From contig CM067109.1 of the NCBI GenBank assembly GCA_034008185.1, forward strand, positions 58,024,801 to 58,088,800: a DNA stretch of 64,000 nucleotides, in the 5' to 3' direction. The position numbers and the translations under genes are program-made. The notes beneath the pieces are model-generated. The model made no database searches. It was given only the letters and a program-made list of their open reading frames with translations, and was not told the origin of the DNA. Of this stretch, positions 1 to 14,195 are shown one piece after another. The first letter of the stretch is position 1. The number at the start of each line of letters is the position of its first letter. This DNA is from Gorsachius magnificus (lineage: Eukaryota > Chordata > Aves > Pelecaniformes > Ardeidae).

Positions 1-2547
1 AAAGTGACCTCTTTTTCTACATCAGCTGTACAGATGAATTCCACCATATGCGGGGGTAGGTGTGACACATTAATTCTGTGGGAAGAATGAATATTTTCTT
101 GGTACTTGCACTTTTTCATACTGTCATGAGTCTTTAGGTTTGTGTGTAATGGGGAACATGTAGCACCGTTACTGTGGCAACTAAAATGTGACACGGGGAA
201 GACTTTGGGACATCATAAACCATGATTGAACTTTGGGGTAGACAGGGATGTTTTCATTTAAAGCCACCACTCTGTGTGGACTCCAATGATAGGCCAGCCT
301 GCGTCTGCTGGGGAGCAAACCCTTTCCACAGATGGGTGCGTGAAAGAGGTTGCCTCCGTGGTTTTAGTGCCAGTGAGGCAGAGCCTCTTGGTTATCTCCT
401 TTAAGCCTGCAGGTTCTGTTCTGCAGAAGGGACAAGCAAAACTTGGGTCTTTTTCAGTTTTCAATACAACTTTTGAAGAACTTGGCTATAATCTGTTAGA
501 AACAGAAATGTGCTGCAATGCCACGATGAAAATGTCCTTTGTGATTTACAAGGAGAATATCCTTAAACAGTAATCTCTAAGTGAATTGGAAGCACCTACA
601 ACTGACCATGGCTGTTGCCAACATGGCTGTGAAAAAGGTTGTGTTTGGCAGACTGACTTGAATCAGCTGCCTTTTGTGGTTACTGGTTGGTGTTAGTGTC
701 TACGTTAAAGGATGTGTGAGAGCGTCATCTGGGTTAAATGTGCTTTCATTTACAGTACTGAAATTGAAGACTGCTTTGTATATGGGTGATACTGCAGACA
801 GCAGAAAACGACCCATATGCAGACTTAAATAAGAATCCTGAGTTTGAAGATTATAAATATTTTTCTGAGGCTCCGATGTGGCAATGAACTTCATATCTTT
901 CCTTCTTATGCCAGAAGTCTGATCTCATTTGCACAGTTTACTAGGTATGTTCTTTAGTGTACGTAGGATTTACACCAGTGAAAATGAAATTAAGTTCCTT
1001 AGATTTAATACCGTGAATCTCTGAAAGATTTTGATGCTGTTTCAAACACAGACTCATTTAACAACTTATATTCTGCCATGAGTTGGAAGAGAGGTCAGTT
1101 TAAGTCTGCTTTACTTGCAGAACCTTTCCAGAAAGCTCCAGAAAAAAGCTTTGTCCCCACACCACTGCTCAGCTTCTCCATCTTAAATTCATGTATTGTG
1201 TTTACATGAAGACAATGAAAAATATTCTTCATAATTAGAACAAGATGAAAATTTATAGGAAATTTAAGCCTTCGGCAAGACCTCATTAAGACCTCATTAT
1301 TTAAAAAAAATAAAAAAGACAAGACTTTAAACGTTTCATAAAGGTGCTTACGGAAGAAACTTCACACTTGACAGAAAAACTGATCCCCTCCCAAAATATT
1401 TTATTTAGCTGTACATGAAGCACAAAATTAAAGAAATACTTGGATTTTATGAGCATTTTAGTGTCAATTTCTTCACTTAAAGTATCAGAGCTCACCAGGA
1501 TGATTCAGTGAAGCCTGGGGCTGCTCCAGTGCTACCTCTACCTCCAGGTATGTATGTGGCCAGGCGCTTCAGACTGCATCCTTAGTGCATCACTTCTGCC
1601 CATTGAGCTGTTTTTGTACAGCCTGACCACTGCTGCCCCAAGGGAGAAAAAATCATGGTCAGCTGTAATTTTGAACTCATTGATGCTGGTAAAAGAACAC
1701 CCTTTAAAGAAGCGCTACAACAGGATGGATCCTGTCAGAAGACAAGAAGGGTCTGTGCATTCAAAGCACAGCTATCCTCTGTTGATTATTTTTCTAAAAC
1801 ACTTTCCTCCATTAACATTTTGATTTGCATGTTGACTTTGACCAACTGACTTTTGCAGCTTGCCCAGTTGAGTGGTGAAACATTGATGATTCAGAGTAGA
1901 GGCCATAAGGACCTTCCAGAACCTCGGGGACAGTGGAGGCCTTCAGGAAAAGACTCATATGGACTGGTATGGAGATGCCTCATTCCAGCGCCTGCATTTG
2001 CAACATCCTTCAGAGATTCAGATTTCCCCCATGTGTAAAAAGCAGTGCACAGCAACCTGCAGACATGTACAACAGCAAGTTTTATCTGTCCTTGACAATC
2101 CTAGGAAGAGTCCTACATAGTCTTGAGTGCCAGGTACTGGCACTTTCCCTAAATCATATATACAGTCATACTTTTCTTACAAGCACTTTCATATTAGCTC
2201 CTTCATAAGAGCTTTCACTGCCAGCTTTGGTGATGGGGGTTACTTTATCCAGGACTGTAGGGGAAGTTCTTCACCATGCATCCCAAGGAGGACCCTCACA
2301 TCTCCTACTGCATCTAGGACTCAGCCTCCCCCAAGACCTGCACGTAGCTCCTAGACCTACGAAGTCTTCATGCTGGTCCTCGGTCAAACACTATACAACT
2401 CAGCATCCTAGTTCTTCACTTGTAATGGTTCTTTTCTCATCCTTTCTGCTGCCTTTGAAGGTACCTTGGGAGAGAAGCTCAAGTGCCTCCACTGAGACAT
2501 ATAAACAATGTACACATAGCTAGCTCATGGCAAAACTGTTAAACACA
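1..2547. other. No gene recognised (5' flank or first intron of TMC2)
   Basis: AT-rich unique DNA. Several open frames of 60-100 codons overlap one another (for example near 222-573 and 1933-2523), but none has recognisable protein sequence or convincing splice sites. No CpG-island promoter is visible. Confidence 0.6.
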
Positions 2548-3575
2548 GACTCACAGAATATCTCACGTTGGAAAAGACCCATAAATATCATCAAGTCCAA
2601 CTCCTTGCAGGACTACCTAAAACTAAACCTTCATAGAGATGCTCCTTTACTTCTGACAGTCTTGGTCCTGTGACAACTGGGGGGCCTGTTCCAGTGATTG
2701 ACCACCCTCACAGTGAAGAACATTTTCCTAAAGTCCAATCTGAACTTCCCCTGATGCAGCTTCATTCCATTCCTTCGTGTCCTATCACTGGTCACCAGAG
2801 AGAGAAGATCAGCACCTCCTCCTACTTGAGGAAGTTGTAGACTGCAATGAGGTCACACCACAGCCTTCTCTTCTCCAAACTGAACAAACCAAGTGACCTC
2901 AGCTGCTCCTTGCAAGTCTTGCCCTCAAGGCCTTTCACCATCTTCATCGCCCTCCTCTGCACACACTCTAGGAGTTTGATGTCCTTCATAGTACTTGAGG
3001 TGGGCCACACCTGTCCAGTGTAAAGTGGGACATTCACCTCCCTCGACTGGCTAGTGATGCTGTCCTTTATGCACTCCAGGACATGGTTGGCCCTTTTGGC
3101 TGCCAAGGCACACCGTTGACTCATATTCAACCCAAACCCCCAGATCTCTTTCTATTGGGCTGCTCTGCAGCTTCTCATCCCCCAGTTTGTATGTGTACCA
3201 GGATTGTCCATCCCAGGTGGAGAATCTCGTACTTGCTTTTCTTGTATTTCCTGTGGTTGGTAATTGCTCCGCTCTCTAGTCTATCCAGACCTCTCTGTAA
3301 GGCCTCTCTACCCTCAAGGGAGTCCACAACTCCTCCTAATATAGTATCATCAGCAAAATTACTTAATGCACATTGGATTCCCGTGGCCAGATCATTTATA
3401 AAAACATCAAAGAGCACTGGTCCTAAAATCAAGCCCTGGGGAACCCCACTGATGACTGACCACCAGCCTGATATAACCCCATTTGCTATAACTCTTTAAG
3501 CCCAACCCTTCAGTCAGTTGCTCACCCAATGTATTATGGACTTGTCTAGCTGTGTGCTGGACATATCTTCTTGCT
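2548..3575 (-). mobile_element. CR1 LINE fragment, antisense, 5'-truncated
   Basis: Read on the minus strand this is the 3' part of CR1 ORF2 with the usual 3' UTR. Recognisable pieces are a decayed reverse-transcriptase segment (VIANGVISGWWSVISGVPQG, then ILGPVLFDVFINDL and FADDTILGG), the LECVQRRAMKMVKGLEGKTC segment, and the 3' end near CACAGAATATCTCACG. Stops interrupt the frame, so it is a dead copy. The upper boundary is approximate: protein-level similarity fades above about 3550. Confidence 0.9.
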
Positions 3576-6500
3576 TTTCTTTCTAGTTCACATTGTTGTG
3601 TGGTGCATTTTGTGCACATCAGCATCCATTTACTGTTAGAAACAACAGCCAAAGAAGTGAGGTTTGTGTGCAATACCAAAAGTGGACGGTCTTCACAGCC
3701 TTTATCTCCTGTAGTTAGCTGCAGTCTGGGTGTCATCCTGAATTTGTTTTGCTTAAGCCATACAGACACCCTGAAAGACAAGACAACATTGGTTTATATC
3801 AATGCCAAATTGACCAAGGACTGTATTTTATCTCTACATCTAAACGTTTGATCAATTTAAATCTAAAATGTCATGGAAAATAGGGACATGGTGCAAGATT
3901 AATGTGGCTGAATTTCGTGCTCTCTCGTTTGCTGCTTCTAAGAAAAACCTCTTTTGGGTGGTCCTCTGCTTTCTTAAGTAATGAGACTATGATCTTTCTT
4001 TGCAGGTTTTGTTGTGAATGGAGGCTTGCTTTAAGGTGCGACTGATTCACATGCATTGCCATCTGCTGATTGTAGCTGAAATTGCACCTTCTCGGGAGAG
4101 GCCTTCATGGCCTGGAGTTTCTCACAGCAAAATGTAATCCAAATGGTTTAACAAAACCTCTATCTACGTATCTACATCTATCTATCTAGAAGCTAGAGAT
4201 ATGACATATCATTCATCGACACTGCCTATGTTTCTAGCTTAATATATTTTTACAAACCGAGTGATATGTTTTGAAAATGTATGAAGGCTCTTTCCTGACA
4301 CTTTTTATTATTGTGATTGTCAAAGAATGACAGAAATAATAAACTAATAATCGTTCTCCTGCAGAAGTTAAGTGTATTTATTAAGTCAGTTAATATAATT
4401 TGACAGATATGCATGTGTGTATGTGGAGAGCTGAAATTAATGGATTAGTATTGCATCACATAATAAAAACTAGTATATGTGAATAAAACTGTCATATTCT
4501 TTACCAGAATTTGGCTCAGTGGCCTTGGCTGGGACTGTGTGACATGACGCCTCCGAGCCATTAAGAAACATTAGGAGGAAAAGAGAAGCTCTTTTCCTGC
4601 CTCATGCTCAGCTGCCTCACCTCCTCTTGGGGGTGGCTGGAAGGCTGACCCAGGGTTTGGAGTACCAGGACTGTCACCGATATTAAGCCTTTGATTGTGA
4701 CATCTTGTCACGGTGGTGCTGAAGTCGTGTCTGCTCAGGAATGCAAGGCTGTGTTTTTCCCAAGGATTTTCCCTCGATAAACAACGACCCAATGATGTCG
4801 TTTTCAGGAACAAGGGAAAGGGTATTCTGAACAAGCTCTTGCAAAATTACCTTTGTCTTTCAGTGACTACCAAAGTTTATGTGAAGAAAAGCTCACTTGT
4901 GGGTTGTAATGGTGTAGTTTTCTGTAATTTGCCAGTAGCTGTTGATCAGCATTTTCCCCAAGTCATTAGCCTGCAGTTAACTTGTTAAAACTTTAACTTA
5001 TTGTATGAGTTTGTCCAGGGTTGCCAAATAATAAACCTTATCACTGTTAGACAGCTGTTCAAGAGGTCTATAGAGAATGAGTTAATAGTTTCAAAACCTT
5101 TCCTAATGAAGGGTTGTCCACATATCAAACACTGCTATTATTACTGTCACTGATTGACATCCATTCTGGTACATCAGATCACAAAACTAGGGTGGAGTGT
5201 GTATGGAAGTTAAAAAATAACTTTTTGCTCATATGTTCATATTCTCATAACAACCTGAGGCAAATGGTTTTTATGGGAAGTTTGCCATATGAGTAGTTGA
5301 AAAGACTAAAGTAGTATGTTTGAGGTTTTTTTTCCCCTTCATGAAAACAATTTTCTTTCTATTCTTCTATTACAATAAAGACTACTGGTGTGCTTTAGCT
5401 TGTCTGACCGTCTCCTCTCAGGATACTTATTATCTCCTAGGAGTAGGCACTGACTGAATGCATTAGAGGATGATAGGCAATGTTATTAATAATCTTTCAT
5501 TCAATGGCTAAGAATTTATCATTGAATCTACAGTCTGTTACACTGTTCCTCCCTGGACTCCTGCCTTTCACTTGTATTGTTTTACAGGCAATGTGAAACA
5601 GAAAGGTATGATAGGCCACTTGCTCTGGCTAAAGGCACCATGCCCTTGGCTGTTTTGCAGAATTTGCTTTTTTACCTCAGGGTTTTGTTATTTTGCTGAA
5701 GCTTCACATTCAAGATTTTACTTTCTAACTCCTGACCATGATGGAACATGGTTCTGGTGCTCTTTATTTTACTATTTCCCCGAGGAAAAAAAAAAAAAAA
5801 AAGAGGGGTCATTGTTGGTTTTATAGCATTTATCACTTGCCTTGACAGCAGAGGAACCAGATTCTAGCTGGGGAATATGCAGAGCTCCTTATCCTACTGC
5901 CATCATGAGATATAGACAGGTCTGCTCCAAGAGCATGCAGTGGCCAAAGTCCAAAGAGAAGATGATTACAACCTTTCCACTTCCTCTGGTGTGCTCAGTG
6001 GTAAAGAGGGTGTTGAGCTGTGCCACTTGTGCCTGCTAAGTCCTTTGCAAACAGGCTGCCTGAAAAATACAATGAAACAATGAGTGGAAAGTAGTCACTG
6101 TTGGATGTTAGGTTCTCTGAGTGATAATGGCTTGTTATGAAGTGTTATCTGATGCAGTAGAGCACATTGAAATGGACATGGTATTTAGGAGGACCTAGTC
6201 TGTGGCTTACATGGGGTGTTGATGGCTACGGAGTCATGAAGTCTCAGGATTTTAGTGCTCCCACATACATCCTGACTCAACCAGTCTGTGCAGGCTGAGA
6301 CTCGTGTGCACCCCTACTTCTCCAGCTACACTCACTATACAAATAAGTACTTCAAGACATGTAACAATTAGTGGGGTTTTTAAAAATGTCATTTTAGAAC
6401 AAATAAGCAATAAAGGGTTGTACTGAGAAGTAAATCTGGAGCCCCTCCACTGTGTGCAGCCACAGCTGAGTAGCAAATGCAATTATCTGAGCAGTGTGCC

Positions 6501-9500
6501 CATTTGTCAGGATAGCAGGTGCTGCGAGCCGTCAGATGTAGCTGGCGGTGTGTGATATCGGATATTATTAGAGAAAGCAGCTGTATTAATGACTATTCAG
6601 TCAGCCGTTCCATTTGGCTAGGATAAAGACAAGAATATGAGTCTAAGTAGAATCATCTAATTCTAAGTAACATTATCATTAGAGGAAATATATATACACA
6701 TATCTTCAGATGAAATTCCCAAATGCTTGCGGCTACGGATTTTCAGAAGTAGTCTAAAGAACAGAGCATATGGATATGTAGAAACTCTGCTAAATATTTC
6801 CCTTTCTAATAAAAAATTGATTTAGCAAATTTTAATGGATGTTTAGGAATTTAAAGCTGGTTTTGAGCTTTTAATAAAACATTCTGATTAATGATGGAGC
6901 AGGATAGATTCAGTGATCAAAAGCAATTTGGATAAATTCCTCTAAATCATATATATCACCCTAATTTCTTGTCATCCACATTAATTGACTAGAAAATTTT
7001 TTTTAAAAAATGACTTCTTCATGACACTTCTGATGTTTTTCCTCTGAACATGGTGATCATATCTAGCAGGACAGTGTAAAGCACATAAGTATAATGGAAA
7101 ATGCATCCCACTGTACTTTTGGCTTAACTTCCAGTTTTTCAGAGGAACTTGAAATACAGCATTTCAGAAGTGTCTGAAAATTTACAAATAGCTTCTGAAA
7201 CAATAATTGAAGAGGTCTGTTGGAATTTCATGTATTTTTTTGACTTAGCTGTTAGATTTCCTTTTCATGAGCTGGTCTGAGACCTCTGCCCAAATAAGGT
7301 TTTGTCTGCAAGTAGATTTAAGCTGTAGCTGTTTTCTCTGTGCATACCCACTGCTGCATCAGGACAAGGTTACTTGTGTTTTTGTAACACGACATTCCCT
7401 GATCAGTGTTCAAGAGCTGAACATGTTCATTTGGGAGTTAATGTTCCAAAAGGATGTGTGACAGCTTTTGAAAGTTTCTTGCATGAAATTAATCAATCTG
7501 ATTTGCCATCCGACTCCGCCTGCCCACCCTCGCCAGGGTCCCCCCAGTGCTGCTGTCTCCACCCTGCTCTGCTGGTGCTGCTGTGGGATGATGGCCCTTG
7601 GGGAGGCTTTGACCCCTGTACCCATCCTGGTGCAGCCTCCTGCTGCTCCCAGACATGATTGGCATAATCATCCACTCAGCTGTGAAAAGATGTGGGATAA
7701 TGAGGATGGTAGGCACAGACTTACCAATTGATGCTGTTCAGGCTCATCTGACTCATTTGGATGCAGCAGGCTAGGGAAAGATCAACGTAAGTATTACATT
7801 ACATCACAGAAAAAGGCGTTATCGCTGGCACAGCCACAGTGCCATGACTTCAGCCTGTTTTCCTATCTACTTCCAGACCCGTCTGATTTTACCATGTGCT
7901 TCAACAGGGTAGAATATACATTTTATGTGACTCAAAACAAAATGGCATTTTAAAATCCCATCCCTAAATGTCACCTTTAGCAGCAAAGTCTGACAGAAAA
8001 TAATTTATTGCCCTAAGTTTCGCAGTATGTTTAGAAACCAATGGAAAATGCACCTTGAAATATGGAAAAATCAGCATTCAGGGCATTTCATTGTGGTAGA
8101 AAGGGTTCACAGCTGATGTGCAGAAGTGACAGGAAAGAAATTACAGTGATTATTTCTTTGTGAATAAGTTGTGGCATTGTAACTTAAATGCTTATTACAA
8201 TCAAAACTGATGCTTGCAGATTTACTGAGGCACTAATGTTTGTACCAAACAGTTATGTCATCATTCTTTGGTGTCATCTTTATTTCTCTTGGATCGATTT
8301 ATCTGGTTGGCAGATGGCTATCAAATGGGTTATCAGTTTAGTGGTATGAGGAAGGGTATGCGGACCAATACTTTTCACTTCTTCATTATGTTTTTTCCAT
8401 GAGTTTCAGCTGTGACAAAAGGATAATTGTGTATTTCCATCCTCATCTTTAGTATACCATGTGTGCTTCAGCACTCTGAGTGTATAGTAAGTGTCTCTGA
8501 CAAGGAGATACAGATCTGAAAAAAGAAACAAAAATGTGGCATATTTGCTAAAAATAGAAATATCTGCAGTGTTCAACAAACTCGCTCATGAATGAACCCA
8601 GTTTTCTGAACCAGTCTGCACTGGGGTCATTTTCTTAATTTATTACATATTAAAACCACTCTGTGTTGTTCTGATTTTATTGCTACTAAATAGAGCTAAA
8701 TTAAATTAAAGGCCTTTTATGTGCAAGAGTAGTGTGCTGTAAAGAGAACCTTGTGTAAATGAAAACTGCCCATGCTCTCTATGCAGTCATTTATATTTGT
8801 GCTAGAGAAAGGGTAGGGTGCTATGAAGTTAAATTGGTACAGTTTGTCCTCTCTGCTTAGCATTTGATGTCCAAGGGTAAACAGAAACATAGGACTTAGC
8901 TCCGTGCTACGCTGTCTCCAGTGGCAAGCCTGTCTTCAAAGGTTTACACCCTCTTTCTGCCTCCTGACCCTGGCTGCCCTTTCCCACATCATGTCACAAT
9001 TTGACTCCCTCTTCTGTGCTAGTACAATTGTTTGTGGGACCGTGCTGTGGATGGGATCACTGCACTAAGCTGACTTAAGAAAGTGATTATTTGCTTTGAT
9101 TAGTGAACCAGTAAAGGGCAGCCCCATGGACAGTTTTAGTGGTACACCGAGGAGGGCAGCAAGTGGTGGAACTCATGGAGACAGTTAACTCCTGCAGCCA
9201 CAAAAGTAAACCACAAACCAGGCTGGATCTGGCTTGTCTACACTAAAATGTTGCAATGTGGTAAAAGTATTCAACTAAATGGGATCACTGTCTGACTCCA
9301 GACCTCCACTCAGGAGCATCTGAGAGCGTGGGGTATTCTGCAGATGCTTACCCCTTTTTTTCAGGCTGGGTCACACTAAAAGAATTCCAGATGAGGAATA
9401 TGGGGGAAGACATGAAGGAATTACCTAGTTAAATAAAGATCGAGAATTGAATTTTATGTTGTTCTATTTGTAACATGGCTTTTTATTTGTAGCAAGTTGT

Positions 9501-9551
9501 TTCAAATCTTTTGCTTCCAAGCCTGACCTGTTTTGTTAATTAAATTTTTGC

Positions 9552-9604
9552 TTTGTTTCACCATTAAGCTTGTCTGGTGAATACAAGCTTAATGGTGAAA
9601 CAAA
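9552..9604. repeat. Perfect 22-bp inverted repeat with 9-bp spacer
   Basis: The left arm 9552-9573 (tttgtttcaccattaagctt plus gt) is the exact reverse complement of the right arm 9583-9604. The spacer is ctggtgaat. A 13-bp direct repeat, tggtgaatacaag, occurs at 9575-9587 and again immediately after the right arm at 9605-9617. A transcript would fold into a long hairpin. No gene was seen around it. Confidence 0.9.
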
Positions 9605-11797
9605 TGGTGAATACAAGGTGAATCAGGGTAAAACTGGTAAACTTAAGATGTAATATCTGCATAAAGGCAGAAGAAAGGACAGGACTGCAAGAAAGTGCAA
9701 ATATAAACCAGCAGATATGTCAGCATCTAGCTCCTTTTTCTAAGAAGTTTTAAATCAGTGTGAGGCTGTTACAGCTACACAATTTAAATATATCTAAGGT
9801 AAAAGCTGTCTTTCATGACAAAAAAAAAAAACAACCCATGTAACATCCTCCGCATGCTGAAGTGTGCCCATGTGGACAAAGGGTAACATCCTTGCTCAGT
9901 AAAGCGCTTGAGCATTTAAACATTAGCACTAGTCATAAGTAAGTACATTGCAGGGGAGTTTTTCTTTTTTCAGTAATAACAGTAAAGAGGGTGAACAACT
10001 TATTCCATTCTTTTGACCCTAGCATGCCAACCCTAAATAGTAAACTAAACATTCATGAAAGATTAATCACTTAGGAAATTAGTATCTTCTTATATTTCAG
10101 TCAGTGAAACTTCACCAGCGCCATCCGTTCACTGACAGACAGGATGATGTTGATGTGGTACGCTTCATCTTGAACCACTCAACCTTCAGACGGTCTCTTA
10201 TACAGGTAGCAGCTGGAGCAGCCCTGTGAAAAACAGTCATGATGCCTAACCATGAAAAGCCAACTGCCGTTGAGGGAAATGGTAATTACAACTATAATTA
10301 ATTTTCTGCATGTAGCTCAACAATGAGCAAGTTTTGTTTTCTTTCTGTTCTTTCTAATACAAAATCTACTTTGCCACAATTCATTATCTTTTGTTCAGAA
10401 ATGTATTTTACTTGGCTTTTGAAAGCAGCTTTGCTGTGTAAGTTGGCTAGTTGTAGCATGGCAGCGTGGCTTTCCATTGGTTAGTAAATCAAAAGAGTGC
10501 AACCACAGCACTGTTACTTGTCTTACATTTATATGTAGTTTATAGGGAAGATGAAGAAAACATGGGTATATTGTGGCTTCTATAAGCTGCACAAAGGCAA
10601 TGCCTCCTCTTCTTCTTGCTTTCAGTATTTGGTATGAAATGTCAAACAAGAACAAAATTGTTCTTCATAGTAAGATTAACGGTATTGCTATACTGATACT
10701 GCTTCTGGATGTAAGAAATGTTTTTGTAGGATGATAACGCCTAATGGCTTATTCTGGCAAAGTGCAAAGCACACTTTGATATGGGAAGTGCTTTCAGTTC
10801 TCATAGGCAATACTACGCTTTCCAAAATATGGATCTTTTTTTGTACCAAACAGGCATGACATTTCAGGTCTTCAGCATGGAAGAAAATGGCCAGGGACCT
10901 TATTCTACACTGGTTTCTGAATGAATTCATCAGGTCTCGCTAAGTATCAGGGCTGGTACTACTGAACAGTGCTTTCTGTACTTTTAATCCACACTTGTAA
11001 TGTGAAATAGTAATAAGATGAGTTCTGGTTCCATTGAAAATATCAGAAGGGACTTCTTAGCATTTTGGCAGATTATAACATGTAGCTAATTTTAAAAGTC
11101 CATCCTATTTTCTTTCCTTTTGTTGCCTGAGCATCTTCATTGTTCTTTTTCTACAAGTCCCTTTACTGACTATTTCATTTTCAAGCAGTACATGCTAATC
11201 ATTTTAACATGAGAGAAGCATAGAATGCAATTTAGCATAGGCAAAGTACTTACCAGCTTCAGCAGAATTTTAATCTGAATGAGAAACAAAATGAGCATGA
11301 CCATAGGACATACACATTTTTATAAGCATTTCTAATGAACAAATTCTTAGAATATCGAGGTTCTAATTTTATCATAAACATCTGCTTTCTACTTGCAGAT
11401 ATCTGACAGAATTGACTTATCTTCTGATTCAGTGACTTTTTATTTATTCAAAGCACAGAGGTGCCATGGTGAACAAAAAACACACATCTTTTAACTGGAG
11501 AAGGCTGAGATCTTTAGGCTGCAGAATCGTGATCACTCTTTGACGCATTTTGCATGAAAATTTATCTGGTACATAATTTATGGTACAGTCTAACTCCCTT
11601 AATGACAGTTATGAGTATATCTGGAGATGAGACCATATGAGTACACTCAAGACTCAGTCTTGATTTAAGAAGACTTAAAAAGCTGGAGCTCCACTGTAAG
11701 TACCTACGAGACACTTTCAGAATGTGGTTTTGAGTCCACTTTTGACTTAAAACATTCCAAGGGCTGAAGTTAGTCAGCACAGAGCTCTAACACTGAT

Positions 11798-11866
11798 CTA
11801 GTTGCAATTTAGCTGCAACTAATTGCAATTTGGTTGCAATCTAGTTGCAACTAGTCTAGTTGCAAT
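11798..11866. repeat. Cluster of TTGCAA-centred short repeats
   Basis: About six copies of a (T)AGTTGCAA- or AATTGCAA-like unit occur within 70 bp. They include the perfect 14-bp palindrome CTAGTTGCAACTAG at 11841-11854. The units are imperfect and alternate in orientation. Confidence 0.7.
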
Positions 11867-14195
11867 GCAGGTGGTTTTGCTTCATCATTGCTGACTGTCC
11901 TGAGGAATACTCTTGCAAAGAATGAAGCACCCCAACCGTCACAAAAATGCAGTCTAGGGCCATGTGTTTTTGCTTTTTGATCTCTTTAGCTCTAGTGAAG
12001 CCCTGGTTTGGCCATTCTTATTTCATAACATGCCTTCTGCAAAATCTATGATAATAGGAGATGTATGGTTCATTATGCTATATTCATGAATGTGAATTCG
12101 TTGTTCTAGGCTTCTCATACAGGGAAAGAAGACTTAGGGCACAAACCTTCAGAGTGAAAGTTTAAAAGGGGTCAGATGGAAAGACCCTTTTATCCTCTAA
12201 AAATAATAAGGAGAATCTGTGGTGAGCTGATCAGCTTGTCAGTATCAACCTTAAAAGAGCTGTCTTCTTACAAAGTAGTAAAAAATACAATTGACTTCAG
12301 ATCCACTAAGAATACTACATTTGTTTCTTGAACATAAACTGTTTTCTCCATATTAACATGTGTTCTTCTCATGTTAACAGTACTATGAATGAATGAATGA
12401 CAACAAGCTAAGTAAATCACATTTCAGAACCTGAATAGGTCAGATCGGTGGTATGTTTTACTGCAGTCTCACACTTCCCAGAATGCATTGGACAATTAAT
12501 TATTGCAGTAAAGATCCTAATTCTTGCAGTAAAGACTGCAATGAATATGAAAAACTGCCAACCATCAAGCTAACTGTGCAATGAAGACACAATGCAAATG
12601 TGCCTTCTCCTTGTTGTTTTATTACAGTAACCAATGGGTCCTGCAAGCTTGTCAGATCTCTAGTCTTGGGCAGGACAAAGCACTACATGGTTAGGTCTTG
12701 TCTGGCATAAGTAGGGAAATGTGGGTGTATCCACAGAGACAGTGTAAGACACAGTGGCCTGGAAACTTTTACGCATGCTTTCCTGAAGAGGGTGAAATAC
12801 TGAGGGGTTGCTCACTGAATTGTCTTCCCTCCCTGCCTTCTGCAGGTTCTATAATAGAAAAACCAGATTTGGTCTGGAATTCTTGCACTGAAATTGTTCA
12901 ATAAACTTATTGATCCCTGAATGGGAAATTTGCCTAAGAGAAGTCCTGACACACAAACTGAGAGACAGCATTCAGACCTCATGGTGTCTAAGTACAGCCC
13001 AGAAGGAAACTGGAAAGAGGAGAGTGTAATCAGATGATGTGCTCAATGCCAGCCACAGTGCCAACTTGATCTATGCAAGCCTCAGTCTCTGTTGTTTTAG
13101 TAGAACATTTGTAATTTTTCCTTACCAGTGGAAAACAAATGAGCAATTCATGGATGTGAATTGAATGGATTCTATTTGTTCACTGTGGTCCCCATCTGTA
13201 AAGTTCAAGTGTTGACTGGGCTACAATTAGTTGGGCAAATTGTCTTTAGTGGCAATCTGCAGAAGGGGAAAGCTTATTGCTCCTCAGGCAACCTGTGGAA
13301 ACCCTTTAGATTTAGAAGTCTGCAGACCACAGCATCTACATTAAGACAAATAAATCTTCTGAGACACTAGTGGCTCCATGAAATTATGGTATAAATATTC
13401 TGCCTATTTTGGTATTGACAGCCTTGCCAATTCAGGTGCAGAAAAATAAGCACTATATTAGCTAGCATGAGGGTAACTGAATAGGAATTATTATTTTACT
13501 TCATAAATTCATAGCTATTGCTGGGCAGGATATTTTTTTTTTTGGTGGTGATTTTTATTTTAGTCTATTGGAAGAAAAAATTGCAACACTAACTGGGAAA
13601 AATATAGATGAAAAATCAAGCATGGTCTCAAATACTAAGTGTTCCAGTTATTAATTGTAATGTAATTTTTATCTGTAATTTCTGTCTTTCAAGTCCCCTT
13701 GTTGTGTGCCCAAGGTGGGCCAAGCTGTTTTTCTCAGTGTTTGGAAATACTAAGAGGATGTGGTATATAGTCTTAAGGTCTCAAATCTTGGATGTTGAAG
13801 TCTACACCAGTTCACTCTTGTCACAGACTTGGCAAAAGACTTAAGATCTTGACATATTGTTTCTGGTGTGTTCCACAGCTGTTACTTCAAGTCATATTTA
13901 TCCTCACAGAAGTGTTGTGAGACCCTCTCATTTACATGATCACAAAGAATAGTATGGAAACATATGTAAATACCTAGAATTGAATATTATACAATTCTTC
14001 CTATCCCTTCTGACTAATACTTCACATGCATTTGTTGTCTAACATGGCCTTGCATTACTGACATTTCTCCATGTTGGGAACCCAGTTTATTAGCTATCTA
14101 GGCTGATGTCTTTCTGGCACTGAAAAAAGTCCAGCACAGTCCAGTCCCAAAGAAGACACAATAGTTGCTTGCAAGGCTCTGTCTGCATATGATCC

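Larger units (their letters stand above)
3576..14195. other. No gene recognised; contains hairpin, TTGCAA repeats and one exon-like segment
   Basis: Over 10 kb of mostly unique AT-rich DNA. It holds an ATCT-rich patch (about 4160-4190), a 17-A run (5786-5802), the inverted repeat at 9552-9604, the TTGCAA cluster at 11798-11866, and a 105-bp exon-like open segment at 10101-10205. No coding similarity was recognised. Confidence 0.6.

Noticed and set aside
222..573. Three overlapping open frames of 60-99 codons near the window start
   Set aside because: They overlap in different frames and strands, have no recognisable motif and no splice context; consistent with chance.
1933..2523. Chain of overlapping plus-strand open frames (75-98 codons)
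   Set aside because: No protein family recognised, different frames, and simple Ser/Pro/Leu-rich composition; treated as non-coding.
7740..7790. Possible first exon ending in a strong GTAAGT donor at about 7787 with an ATG at 7761
   Set aside because: The frame would end with two codon bases, which does not match TMC2 exon a (needs one), and the start context is poor.
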